From NCBI GenBank assembly GCA_015698045.1, contig BLAL01000211.1, forward strand, positions 80,525-144,524: 64,000 nt of DNA. Reading direction: 5' to 3'. Under the pieces are notes generated by a model that was not told where the DNA came from, searched no databases, and saw nothing but the letters and a program-made list of their open reading frames with translations. Shown here piece after piece: positions 21,801 through 31,899 of the stretch (position 1 is its first letter; every line of letters starts with the position of its first letter). Made by a program: the position numbers and the translations under genes. The DNA is from Rhizophagus clarus (Eukaryota > Glomeromycota > Glomeromycetes > Glomerales > Glomeraceae).

Positions 21801-22960
21801 GAATATCTAAAGTGGAAATAAATCATATGATCATAGAAAAATATTTGTTACTTGTGTTACACCCCTCTACTCTTTTATTTTTATTAAATATTCTGGTGAC
21901 AGAAATTTTTCAGTTAATAAAATTTTATATATCACATCACTATTTATTATATATGCAATTTCTTAATGCTATAATGTAGGCCAAAAATCTGTATAAATTG
22001 GGTAACTTACTCCTACTTTAAACAATCTTTAAAAAAGAAAGGATACATTGTAATGTAAGGTGTAGTAAATAAATTCACTCTTATTTAATATTTTTTTTTT
22101 TTTTTGGTGTTGAAGCTGTATTATCATTTATTAAGTAAAGAGAGAATTATAAAATATAATCACTTCTAACTAGATATGAGTACTTCCAGTTGAAAGACCA
22201 GTCTAATCATTCACTAATGTAAACTAACAGTAAATTAATAAAAATTAAAACAATTTTTTAAACTATAACAAAACATTAAAACCAATCAATAATAAAAATA
22301 AAACTAAAAATAAAAATAAAATTAAACATAAAAATAAAAATAAAAATAAAAATATAACAAAATAATAAATAATAATAATTTAAAATTAAATATTAAATTT
22401 CAATCCTCTTTAACCAAAGATAATCTCAGATAAAAACTAAATACTAAGTAATCGATTGTTGTAAAAACAATTTGATGTGTAATAAGACTTGTATGTTCAG
22501 TAACTAAGAATCTAATTGAAAGGTCTTTATATATCAATGATCACATTTTAGATCAAAGGTACTATGGTGGTCTTGCATGCTGCTATAGCATCAATCGTTA
22601 AGAGAGGGAGTATGAGCACAATCATAGACAGATCATCATATACTTCACATTTTGCGAATTCGCAGGATCCAGAATGGGACTACATTCAGTGAGAACAGAT
22701 AATCTATTCTGATTATGACTGGTAGTGAGTAATAGTATATGATCTGTAGTACATATCATTTGTTATCCAGTACAGACACTAGTGAGCTGTGGCAGTAAAT
22801 TTTATTTTGCTTATGAAGAAATATTATTCCTTTTTTCCCATTCTACAATAAGATTATATTGTAATTTTCAGATAAAGTTTTTAAATGCTATAATAAAATG
22901 TAAGATAAGGTTAACCATTATTGACTGCATCTTACTAGTCAGTATATAGCAAAGCTTATG

Positions 22961-23290
22961 TTATATAATTATAATCCAATTGCTATTTGTTCTGACAAGA
23001 AGTGCCATCTGTTGAAAGTGATAGAACTCAGTTGATTCAGAGTTCTTGCCTAAAATCTTGTGAACGTAGTGACAGATTACATATCCACCTGATAGATCCT
23101 CTTCAAAGCTTTGATTAATGATGACGCAAATTCTTTTGATAGCTAGCTGATTGTAAATTAACTTCCAGATATTCGAATATGTCTTACAGAATATCAAATG
23201 TGTTCACGTTTCTTTTTCACAGTTGCATTCAGTACATAGAGATTGTTCATATAATTTTGGTTTCATTTGAGCTAAGATGTTGCCCAGTAA
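22961..23290 (-). pseudogene. LINE C-terminal region with Cys motif
   Basis: The minus strand encodes NCEKET-stop-THLIFCKTYSNIW and then LSGGYVICHYVHKILGK. The C..C.....H....C arrangement resembles the C-terminal zinc motif of LINE polyproteins; the TGA replaces the Trp expected in ETWTH, a G-to-A change. It follows the RNase H relic in the same orientation. Confidence 0.6.
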
Positions 23291-23510
23291 GAGTACTTTA
23301 TGTGTAAGCTTGATCATCAGGCGTAAAGATTGTTAATGGTAACAGATCAGCAGCAGAAGCCTGTAAATTGATTAATGAGTATCCAAATGACTTGCCAGTC
23401 ATAGGTAAAAGTGTTTAGATAATATCCTTCATGATTGTTATTAAAAAGTGACTACTCTGTGATAACAAAGATATTGAAAATTTGAATAATAAATTGCTAA
23501 AACTTTGCTT

Positions 23511-23930
23511 TTATTGGATATCTTTAAAAGAGGAGAAAAACCTAATATTATGGTTAGTAAAATTTACTTTATTATCAAAAAAATTCTCACTATTCAACTC
23601 CTCTTTGGCTAATCTATCAGCTATATTATTTTTTTTATCCTCATTATGTTCTTTGACTTTCACTAATTCAAGTTTCAACTGTTTTTCCCTATTTAACATT
23701 TGAATTTTTATGATTATAAGCAAGTTAGACTATTTTATTTTTATCCAAGTTAGCAGAATCACCCAGTTATCAATGGTTGATATAGCGCATTGGCTGTCTA
23801 TATGTATTTTGACTTTAGCTTCTACTGACACTATAAGAAGCACCAAAAATAGCAATGAGTTTAGCTCTGGTGGAGAAAGGTCAGTATGCTACTCTAACTG
23901 TAGTGGAGATAATAGTGTTATTATACAATT
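23511..23930 (-). pseudogene. LINE RNase H domain relic
   Basis: The minus strand reads FSTRAKLIAIFGASYSV, then KIHIDSQCAISTIDNW, then KLELVKVKEHNEDKKNNIAD and RLAKEEL. These match RNase H landmarks: the Glu/Lys helix position (A-LIAI, where Glu is now Lys), the DSQ Asp, and the HN-D-NN-AD-LAKE ending. At least one stop (after VAY) and the Glu-to-Lys change make it inactive. Confidence 0.78.
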
Positions 23931-25389
23931 CTAGGTAAACTTCTCCTCCCATATCGCATATGTAATTATCTGTAGCATAATTAGTCTGGAGCGAAGCGAA
24001 GGACTATATACTATTCGTATCAGTTTCACAAATGTCCCGATGTCCGCCCGCTCACTGTGTGAGTCGATGCTCATTGGTTCTTTCAGTTTGTTTATGCATG
24101 TGATTTTTATTTTATACAGTATAATAAATAATAATAATAAATAAAATAGAACAATTGATTATTTGATGATGATCACGTCATACCGTCTATTTTAATTTTT
24201 TGTTCGATATCTGATATTCAAAAAAAAAAAATTAAAACAACCTGTAACAAAAATAAATGTAATATATATGTATTCTTTTTATTCAAAAAAACAATTAAAA
24301 AAACAATAAAAATTAAATAAAAATAAAAAAAAATAATTAAGTTCTATGACAACGCGTTTGTTTCTTGCAAACAAATAATACAACTCTATCGACCTATCCT
24401 GGAGGTAAGCCGTTCTTCCTCCACCTTCCTTTCCTGTAACCTGCTGCTGTTTTTAATACGTTGAAGTCTGTCAAACGTAAATTGTCTGAAATAAATGTCG
24501 CTAAGAGAATGAACGTGTGACACCGCGATGAATGTCAGTCCAGCAGCGAACTCTTTACTTCCAATATTTATTTTGGCCTTTGACAATGTCAGACCCTGAC
24601 TTTTGTGCACGGTTATTGCCCACGCTAGGCAGAGAGGAACTTGTTGTCTAGAACATATCGTCCCAGACTTACCTTCCCAACTTCTTTTAATGGGCACTAT
24701 TGGAACAACGTTGTTCCCTTCTGTTGATGTTATGGTAGGTCCTTCATACGTATCGAATTTGACGAAAACTGCTGCTGAAAGTGATGGTGGGCCCTGATTT
24801 TTGAACATAATGTCATGTACGGTGCCCATCGATCCGTTCACTAATCCTCCTTTGGTCCACAGGTTTGCTGTGAGCATTACGCGTGCTCCTTTTGCCAATA
24901 ATAACTGAGGTTCAAGTCCCTTTGCCACATCAGAGCTGGCTTTTTTGGCTTCATTTCCGCCGGTATAAATAGCTAGAATCTTGGCCACAGGTTGGTTTAG
25001 TGTTCTGCAAACGATTTGGTCAAATCAAATCAATTCAGATTTGATTTGAAGTTTGATTTGATTCGATTTGATAATTTTGATTTGCAAATCAAATCCAAAC
25101 TTCAAAACAAGATTTGAGTTCAAATCCAAATTAAAAAAAAAAGATTTGATTCGATTTCAAATCAAATTCAAATTAGCTTAAACTAATTCAATCAAATCCG
25201 AATCAAATCTGACAAATCCAAATCAAATCCAAATCAAATCGAATTAAATATACATGACCTGGTTAAACGTAATTACAGGACCCCGAACAATACTAATATA
25301 ACTCACAAATGTATAAAGGCAGGGTCATGTGACTTGCCAATCTAATCAGATAATCTGAATATCCGATCATTTTTTTTAATCATTTATCA

Positions 25390-26700
25390 GTTTATTTTTG
25401 TAGTGTTGCCAGACGAAAGGCACGACCGGACTTTTGGAATTAAGGTAAGGGAGGGTGGGAAGTGTTTTTCGGTGTTTTTTTAACTATTTAATTAATTATT
25501 TTTTTTTTATTTTTTTGTAGTGTTGCCGGACGAAATGCATGACCGGACTTTTGGAATTAAGGTAAGGGAGGGGTTGGGGAAGGTGTTTCGTTGTTTAATT
25601 AAGTATTAACTTTTTTTTTTACTTTTTGTAGTGTTGCCGGACGAAAAGCACGACCAGACTTTTGGAATTAAGGTAAGGGAGGGTGAGAAATGTTTTTCGG
25701 TGTTTTTTTTAACTAATTAATTAATTATTTTTTATTTTTATTTTTTGTGGTGTTGCCGGACGAAAGGCATGACTGGACTTTTGGAATTAAGGTAAGGGAG
25801 GGGTTGGGGTAGGTGTTTCGTTGTTTTTTTTTTAATTAATTTAAGTATTAACTTTTTTTTTACTTTTTGTAGTGTTGCCAGACGAAAAGCACGACCGGAC
25901 TTTTGGAATTAAGGTAAGGGAGGGTGGGGAAGTGTTTTTCGGTGTTTTTTTTAACTATTTAATTAATTATTTTTTTTTTATTTTTTTGTAGTGTTACCAG
26001 ACGAAATGCATGACCGGACTTTTGGAATTAAGGTAAGGGAGGGTGGGGAAGTGTTTTTCGGTGTTTTTTTTAACTATTTAATTAATTATTTTTTTTTTAT
26101 TTTTTTGTAGTGTTGCCAGACGAAATGCATGACCGGACTTTTGGAATTAAGGTAAGGGAGGGGTTGGGGGAGGTGTTTCGTTGTTTTTTTTTTAATTAAT
26201 TAAGTATTAACTTTTTTTTTACTTTTTGTAGTGTTGCCAGACGAAAAGCACGACTGGACTTTTGGAATTAAGGTAAGGGAGGGTTGGGGGAGGTGTTTCG
26301 TTGTTTTTTTTTAATTAATTAAGTATTAACCTTTTTTTTATTTTTTTGTAGTGTTGCCAGACGAAAGGCACGACCAGACTTTTGGAATTAAGGTAAGGGA
26401 GGGTGGGGGAAGTGTTTTTCAGTATTTTTTTTAACTAATTAATTGTTTTTTTTTTTATTTTTTTGTAGTGTTGCCGGACGAAAAGCATGACCGGACTTTT
26501 GGAATTAAGGTAAGGGAGGGTGGGGAAGTGTTTTTCGGTGTTTTTTTTGACTATTTAATTAATTATTTTTTTTTTATTTTTTTGTAGTGTTGCCAGATGA
26601 AAAGCATGACCGGACTTTTGGAATTAAGGTAAGGGAGGGGTTGGGGGAGGTGTTTCGTTGTTTTTTTCTTTAATTAATTAAGTATTAACTCATATGGGCT
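25390..26700 (+). repeat. 11-copy tandem array of splice-bounded 41-nt units
   Basis: Eleven units of about 110-121 bp, with TGTTGCC(A/G)GACGAAA at about 25401, 25518, 25628, 25748, 25869, 25987, 26107, 26228, 26349, 26466 and 26584. Each has a T-rich tract ending TTTTTGTAG, then a 41-nt core from TGTTGCC to GGAATTAAG, then GTAAGGGAGGG. That is a 3' splice site, a short exon and a 5' splice site. One copy (25748) has GTGG instead of GTAG. The spacer alternates between TGTTTTTCGGTG and GGTGTTTCGTTG forms. In one frame the core reads LPDE-(K/R/M)-HDRTFGIK. A lone unit is at 30455-30527. Confidence 0.9.
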
Positions 26701-26835
26701 AATTTCACTCATCTTCGATTTTGTCACGTGTGATGATTGTGAAACTACTGTGCGCATATCAGACTAATAATGCGTAACAGTTGTCCTATGACCCACTTTT
26801 TCGCGATCGTATTTTTTTCTTTTTATTACAGCAAT

Positions 26836-27543
26836 ATGGCAAGTTTTTGTTGCAAACTTTGTTTTAAAGATTTTACAACTCTCCAAAAATTACTTACTCA
26901 TGAAGAAACAAACATAGACATAATAAAATGGTACCCCATTTTTACTCGCTTGTTCAACCCTCTTCAGAGCAAATGTCTTATTACATTAATTCTTTCATAG
27001 TTCTTGTTAAAAAAAGACTTGGTTTTTCCAGACACGCTGTTGGAAAAAAATGTTTATCAATCGAAACTTTTCCAGAGCATGTGTTTGTATATCTTTTTAA
27101 AAATGAAGAGACGTTCAAATATAGCCCTGCTAGACATAAATATCAATGTCATTTTGAAGGATTGGCGGGAGCAACTAGACTAAAACAAATATTTTGCTAT
27201 GATTATTGGGATTTTCGACAACACCCTCTTACTAATACTAAGGGTTATGTTTTACTTGAAGACTATGAAAATAAATATCAAGTTAAATTTACGTGGAATC
27301 AAACAATTTTGACAGAAAATAACAGGGAGTTCGTATTGGGAAGAATGTCTTGTAATTTTGTTACTGATTCTGGAGAATTTCAAGAAAAGTAACTATGTCT
27401 TTTGATTTTATTAGTGCAAAAGTCATTTTTTGCTAATACAATTACCTTTTTATTAAAGTGACGAGAAACAAATATCAACATCAAAAAATGAGATACTATT
27501 ATATCCAAAAACGCCTATACCCCCAACTAATCCATCAAACTAA
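26836..27543 (+). pseudogene. Accessory gene of the 5.5-kb transposon (zinc-finger N-terminus), frameshifted
   Basis: An acceptor-like TTATTACAG precedes ATG 26836, which opens MASFCCKLCFKDFTTLQKLL, a C2H2-like finger (CxxC...H) lacking a clear last ligand. Near 26915-26930 the coding frame changes; it then runs MSYYINSFIVLVKKRLGFS, FPEHVFVYLFKNEETFKYS, RHKYQCHFEGLAGATRLKQI, ending EFQE at 27388, with a second exon 27459-27543 (DEKQISTSKNEILLYPKTP). I recognise the middle part as a multi-copy Rhizophagus family of unknown function. It lies tail to tail with the larger gene, 70 bp apart. A role in transposition is inferred from its position only. Confidence 0.6.
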
Positions 27544-27613
27544 CAAAAAAAGATTTCGTCATATTTTGCCTTGGCCACCACTTCAGGATATAAATCAATT
27601 GCAGTAAAGATCT

Positions 27614-30075
27614 TTAATTTTCTTTATTTTCTGCATTAATATTCCGCATCTGAATTTCTTGTGGAGTATTATTAATCAAATAATACAATTGACGGTTTTC
27701 AAATTCCATTATGTCATGTACTACAGACTTCCCTTTAATTCCGCCACCCATAGTGGTTCCGCCAAAAAACAATCGGACCTAAATTAAAAAAAAGTAAGTT
27801 TTTTTTTAAAAAAAAATTATTTAAAATGTAATTATACCTGATCGTGGTTTTTTTCTCAATACTTGAAGTGGAAAAAATTCGTAATGACAAATTTTTTTCT
27901 TTTAGATTTCGTAGAAATTCTGGAACATGTTTAGAAAAAACATGCATATATGGTGTAATGTCCTCCTTTCTGTATAAACCTGGTATTTGCGATGCTGAAT
28001 TTATTTGACTTTGATTTGGGCGACAAAACAAATAAATCCATTGTTTTACCTTAATTTCAAAGTCATCAATTTCAGAATTTGTTAAAAACGGCTTTCTTAA
28101 GACAACATATAATCCATAAAAATCACGCCAAAGTTTTTCAATATCTTCACCACGTTTTCCTAAGATAAATTGAGAAACAGGAAAATATTGCAATACTTTT
28201 TTCTTATCAGGTCCCATCAACGAAGTCCACTCCCATTTACCATGTGATTTTGATTTAAAAAATTCAAAATGGACTTTAATAGTTTTCATGGTTTGCTCAA
28301 TTTGACTCTTAATTTGTTGTTCAAATTCTTTTTTTTTGAATAAATCATTAAAAAAACACTCCATTAGTACATCAGAAATACGTAATAACAAATGTAACTC
28401 ATCTGGAATGTAATTTTCTTGCTTAATAGCAGAGAATAACGCGGGTTTTTTTTTACCTATTAGAAAGATATAAATTTAATAAATGCTTATTTAATCAACT
28501 ACAGCATACATTAATAAAACTTACATTTAGTATTTTCATTAATTGATCATTGTAAATCCATGTTCTAACGTTCACCAGCTTCACAATTACAATATAGACA
28601 AAAGTATTTTGCGTTTGGAGCATTTAAACCCATTATATTATACATAAACTTCCAATTACCAGAGAAAAAAAATTCAATTGGCCAATGTATACCATTATCA
28701 TCGTATATTCCATTTTCTTTAAAATCCCAAAGCTGGTATTCAAATAGATGTCCAACTTTGGCTAATGTTTCATATTTTTCTTTACCTACATAAAGACAAA
28801 TACTATATTTTTATTATTTAATAATTTCTGTAAATAATATGTTATAAAATTAATATTACCAATATTGATGATCTGGTTTTAGTACTTCATCCTTTTCATT
28901 TAATAAGCAAACAGTTATCATTACATGATTCTGTTTACGACCCACATTTCATCCATCACCACCAAGCTTTAAATTTATTGTTTCTCCTGGTTGAAGAATT
29001 GATTTACTCCAAATAGGAATGAGTATTTTAAGAAGAGATCGAATTGATCGATATACACCATTACCAATTTCTTGTTCATCAACTACAATTCCATCAGAAT
29101 TTTCTTGAAATTCATCTTCATCAAGTACAGGTTGTTGAGTGATATCTTTATCAAGATTAAATACTCCAATTTGTATTTGATTGTTTATTAACTTGGTAAT
29201 TTCAATTTGTCTTTGAGCAATTTGATATTCACGTACTAATCGTGCTTCTACAGCAGCAAGCCTTCGATACCCATCCCGGCCTAATAAAGCTTCATCATAA
29301 GCACGTACATATGCATCTAATTTTGCATTACCTATTATTGAATTATATTTTATATTAATAATTTGATTTTCACATCCTAGTTCCATATTATATATACAAA
29401 TCGGATTTCCAGACTCCAAAATCATCTGATGTTTTACAATAAGTTGTTTGATTTTTTCATGTGCCTCTTTACCAAATGATGCAAATCGTTTATTTTGCTG
29501 TGATATTGACACTTCATTAAGTGGTCTCTTTCTTTTATCAACAACTTTGACAGCTGGTGATCCTCCAAATTGTTCAATTCGTGCTTGATGTAATATTACA
29601 ATATCAAATCCAAAAACATGTGTTCTAGAATGTTGAGATTTTTTTCGATTAGTTTTCTATATTTTTAAAAAGTGATAAATATTAAAAAAAAATATTAATA
29701 AACAGTAAAAAAAACACGTAAAATCATATACTATACCCTTAAAAATGCGCTTACAGCACCACTTGCAGACCGTTCACTAGATACCATCCATTCTGCTTGA
29801 CCTTCTCTCCACGTAACAGTATATAAAACCTTACTTGCAAAAGTATATTTTGTTTCACAGCATAACATTTGGCCAGCAACTTCTGTCTTTACAATGTATC
29901 CATCAGGAATTTGATATTGGACGCCATGCTTATTTTTTTGTGTGTACTTAACATTTTGTGGGTAATGTCCAAGCGCTATTATTTTATATTTTGAGTGAAA
30001 GATCTTGCCACCACTAGTATACTGAGCATATATATAAGGATTATTGGGATAATCCTCATGAAAAATTCTGTTCAT
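27614..30075 (-). pseudogene. Large DDE-like transposase candidate with RAG1-like motifs, disabled
   Basis: Exons on the minus strand: 29737-30075, 28860-29656, 28525-28802, 27838-28456 and 27614-27778, joined in phase by GT-AG introns; a further 5' exon probably ends at 30148. Landmarks in order: NLKLGGDG (first acidic motif), DDNGIHWPIEFFFSGNWKF, NAKYFCLYCNCE (a CxxC), DELHLLLRISDVLME, TSLMGPDKKKVLQYFP, EDITPYMHVFSKHVPEFL, FSTSSIEKK (Glu) and VRLFFGGTTMGGG. The GGDG, later CxxC, HVPE and a Glu 15-20 residues on resemble RAG1/Transib-type DDE enzymes; this is inferred from memory. Disabling changes: TGA after GGDG (28949-28951), TAG and TGA near 28565 and 28546, and a one-base loss in an A run (27848-27854) right after the Glu. 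Confidence 0.55.
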
Positions 30076-30454
30076 CTAATTGAATATTAATTAATGACTC
30101 TATCATATATGTATTATTTCACATTTTTATAAGAAAATACACTTACCATAATATAATTTTCTATTTTTTCTGTTAAAAGTCTTTTGTTAACAATATGGAC
30201 AACGAAAAATAGCAAAAAAACAACTTTATTTAATATTCCTTAATTTCGCAATGAGTCTTTGCAAACTAATCTACAACTCATTTGAAACTCGCGATTTCAA
30301 TAGTAAAAATTTGTTATTCCAAGAAACAATTGGTTCGAAACTTAGTTATCACACATTTTAGTAGTACAAAGTTCTCTTTTTGGTAATACCCAAGTAGTAC
30401 AGATCATAAACATCACAAAATTTACTTAGTGAAACGAGCAAGATCAGCCCATAT

Positions 30455-30527
30455 GTTTTTTTTTTACTTTTTGTAGTGTTGCCAGACGAAAAACACGACC
30501 GGACTTTTGGAATTAGGGTATTAAAAC
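30455..30527 (+). repeat. Solitary twelfth mini-exon unit
   Basis: TTTTTTGTAG followed by TGTTGCCAGACGAAAAACAC...GGAATTAGGGTATT. Same unit as in the 25390-26700 array and in the same orientation, but at the opposite end of the transposon. Here the AAGGTAAGG donor has become TAGGGTATT, so the unit keeps an acceptor but only a weak donor. Confidence 0.85.
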
Positions 30528-31899
30528 CCGAAAAAGTATAATAAAAATAAATAAATTTGGTATAAAATACCGAAAAAAAGTGAAAAAATAAATAAAATAA
30601 AATAAATTTTGGTAAATACCGAGTAATTTAATTTACCGAAATTAGTATTTTTTAAAAATAAATCCACGTATATCTATTATAAACTCTACACAAACATAAT
30701 ATCCCAAATTGACTGATCTACGCAAACTCAATTTGTAGGTTTAAAAAGTAATTTCATATAAACTCTACGCAAATCCGTATGTGAGTTATATTGGTATTAT
30801 TCGGGGTCCTGTAATTACCGTAAATATTATTGGTAGTTACTGCAACCACATGATGTCCAACCCTCCTTAAACACACTAAAGAAATACGTTTCGCAACATT
30901 TTTTTATTAATATTGTGTTGCAAAACGCATTTTTTTATTTAAAATTCAACAAATCAAACCAAATCACAAATCTATTTGAATGAATTTGATTTGATTTGAA
31001 TTTGAATTTGATTTGAATCGAATCAAATTTAAATCAAATCAAATCAAATTCAAATCAAATTTCAAATCAGATTTGAATGGTTTGATTCAAATCCGAATTC
31101 AAACTTTTCAGATTTGATTTGATCAAATCAAATTTCAAATCTAACCTGATTTGGTCTAATTTGATTTGTGCGGAACACTAGGTTGGTTCAAAGATCTGAG
31201 CTTCTCTATATTGACCTTGTCAACGTCATTCCACGTTGTTAATATGAATACAGTTTACCCTAATAATTCGCTTTTCCGCTCCGGACTCCCAACGGTTACC
31301 GTTCCCTAGTAAGATAATGTATTGTTGATAGGTCTTAATTGAAGTAAACTATCAGTATAAAAGAAGAATTTTATCCTATACCACATTCTCTTAAATCGTA
31401 TTGCTAAATCATATCAATGAATGCTTCAGAGATATGTTATCAATCTATTTATATATGTATCCATACAGTCATTACAGTGTCAGTTTTCGTAATGATTGAT
31501 GGTTTTAAATCATTGATAGAAGTACAGAAAGTAGCGTTCAAGTGGGTTAATTGTATCATATCTGCTAATAAACTGTTAGCTGCTGTATCATTCTCTACTA
31601 ATAGTTCTAACATGTGAACATTATGCATTATAATTTCCTTCTATTCTTTATGTATTAGTATCCCTTCCTCTAAGTTCTTAAATATAGGAAGAAGATATAG
31701 GTGATGTCTCAGTATGTGATGTTCTGTCAAGTTGGAGTGTGATTGCAACTGAATATAACATATATCATTGTATAAGCAGGAATCTATGATCACAGTAGAT
31801 AAATGAGATAGCACTCTTATTGTCAATTTGAACCTATAGTTAATGTACGTACTTTTTTGATTTTATTGATGATGAGATTTACGTCCTTCACAGTAGAAA

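Larger units (their letters stand above)
25277..30810. mobile_element. 5.5-kb two-gene DNA transposon (duplication GTAATTAC)
   Basis: Begins AGGACCCCGAACAATACTAA and ends in the reverse complement of AGGACCCCGAATAATACCAA; terminal repeats extend about 31 bp through TATAACTCACA. Flanked by GTAATTAC at 25269-25276 and 30811-30818. Contents in order: a mini-exon-like tandem array (25390-26700), a plus-strand gene (26836-27543), a convergent minus-strand gene (27614-30075) and one more array unit (30455-30527). Terminal repeats match the MITE at 32073-32368. The 8-bp duplication is hAT-like, but the larger protein does not look like a standard hAT transposase. Both genes carry disabling changes. 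Confidence 0.85.
24998..31180. mobile_element. Outer hAT-type MITE (duplication GGTTGGTT), itself split
   Basis: Begins TAGTGTTCTGCAAACGATTT and ends in the reverse complement of TAGTGTTCCGCACAAATCAA, with GGTTGGTT on both sides (24990-24997, 31181-31188). Both ends carry dense AAATCAAATC / GATTTGATTTG repeats (25020-25245 and 30950-31165). Without the nested 5.5-kb element it is about 640 bp with no ORF. The right half includes a CGTTTCGCAAC stretch related to the satellite of the MITE at 17405. Insertion disrupted the helicase codons; removing it with one duplication restores the frame. Confidence 0.9.
24386..31250 (-). pseudogene. Pif1-type helicase C-terminus (Helitron), split by a hAT-type element
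   Basis: Codons from 31250 to 31189 read WNDVDKVNIEKLRSLNQP and continue, across the insertion at 24998-31180, with VAKILAIYTGGNEAKK from 24997 down to 24386. Landmarks: LLLAKGARVMLTANLW, GLVNGSMGTVHDI, the motif-VI-like WAITVHKSQGLTL and FIAVSHVHSLSDIYF. The helicase unwinds DNA during Helitron rolling-circle transposition (family knowledge). The N-terminal Rep/HUH and motor parts are missing. The 201 codons left of the insertion are free of stops, suggesting the Helitron was young when hit. Confidence 0.85.
23981..31314 (-). mobile_element. Helitron fragment inserted in the LINE
   Basis: On the minus strand it starts TCTTACTAGGGAACGG at 31314, preceded by host A, and ends TCCAGACTAA at 23981, followed by host T. 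Helitrons have 5'-TC, 3'-CTRR ends, insert between A and T without duplication, and carry a hairpin near the 3' end; here TAGTC...GACTA brackets CTTCGCTTCGCTCCA just before the CTAA. The GC-rich 5' 60 bp (31255-31314) contrast with the AT-rich LINE. Without nested insertions it is about 1.14 kb: the 5' end is joined almost directly to the last part of a helicase gene, so it is an internally deleted copy. Confidence 0.75.

Noticed and set aside
24603-24797. Plus-strand frame of 64 codons
   Set aside because: Antisense to the Helitron helicase, which has clear motifs on the minus strand.
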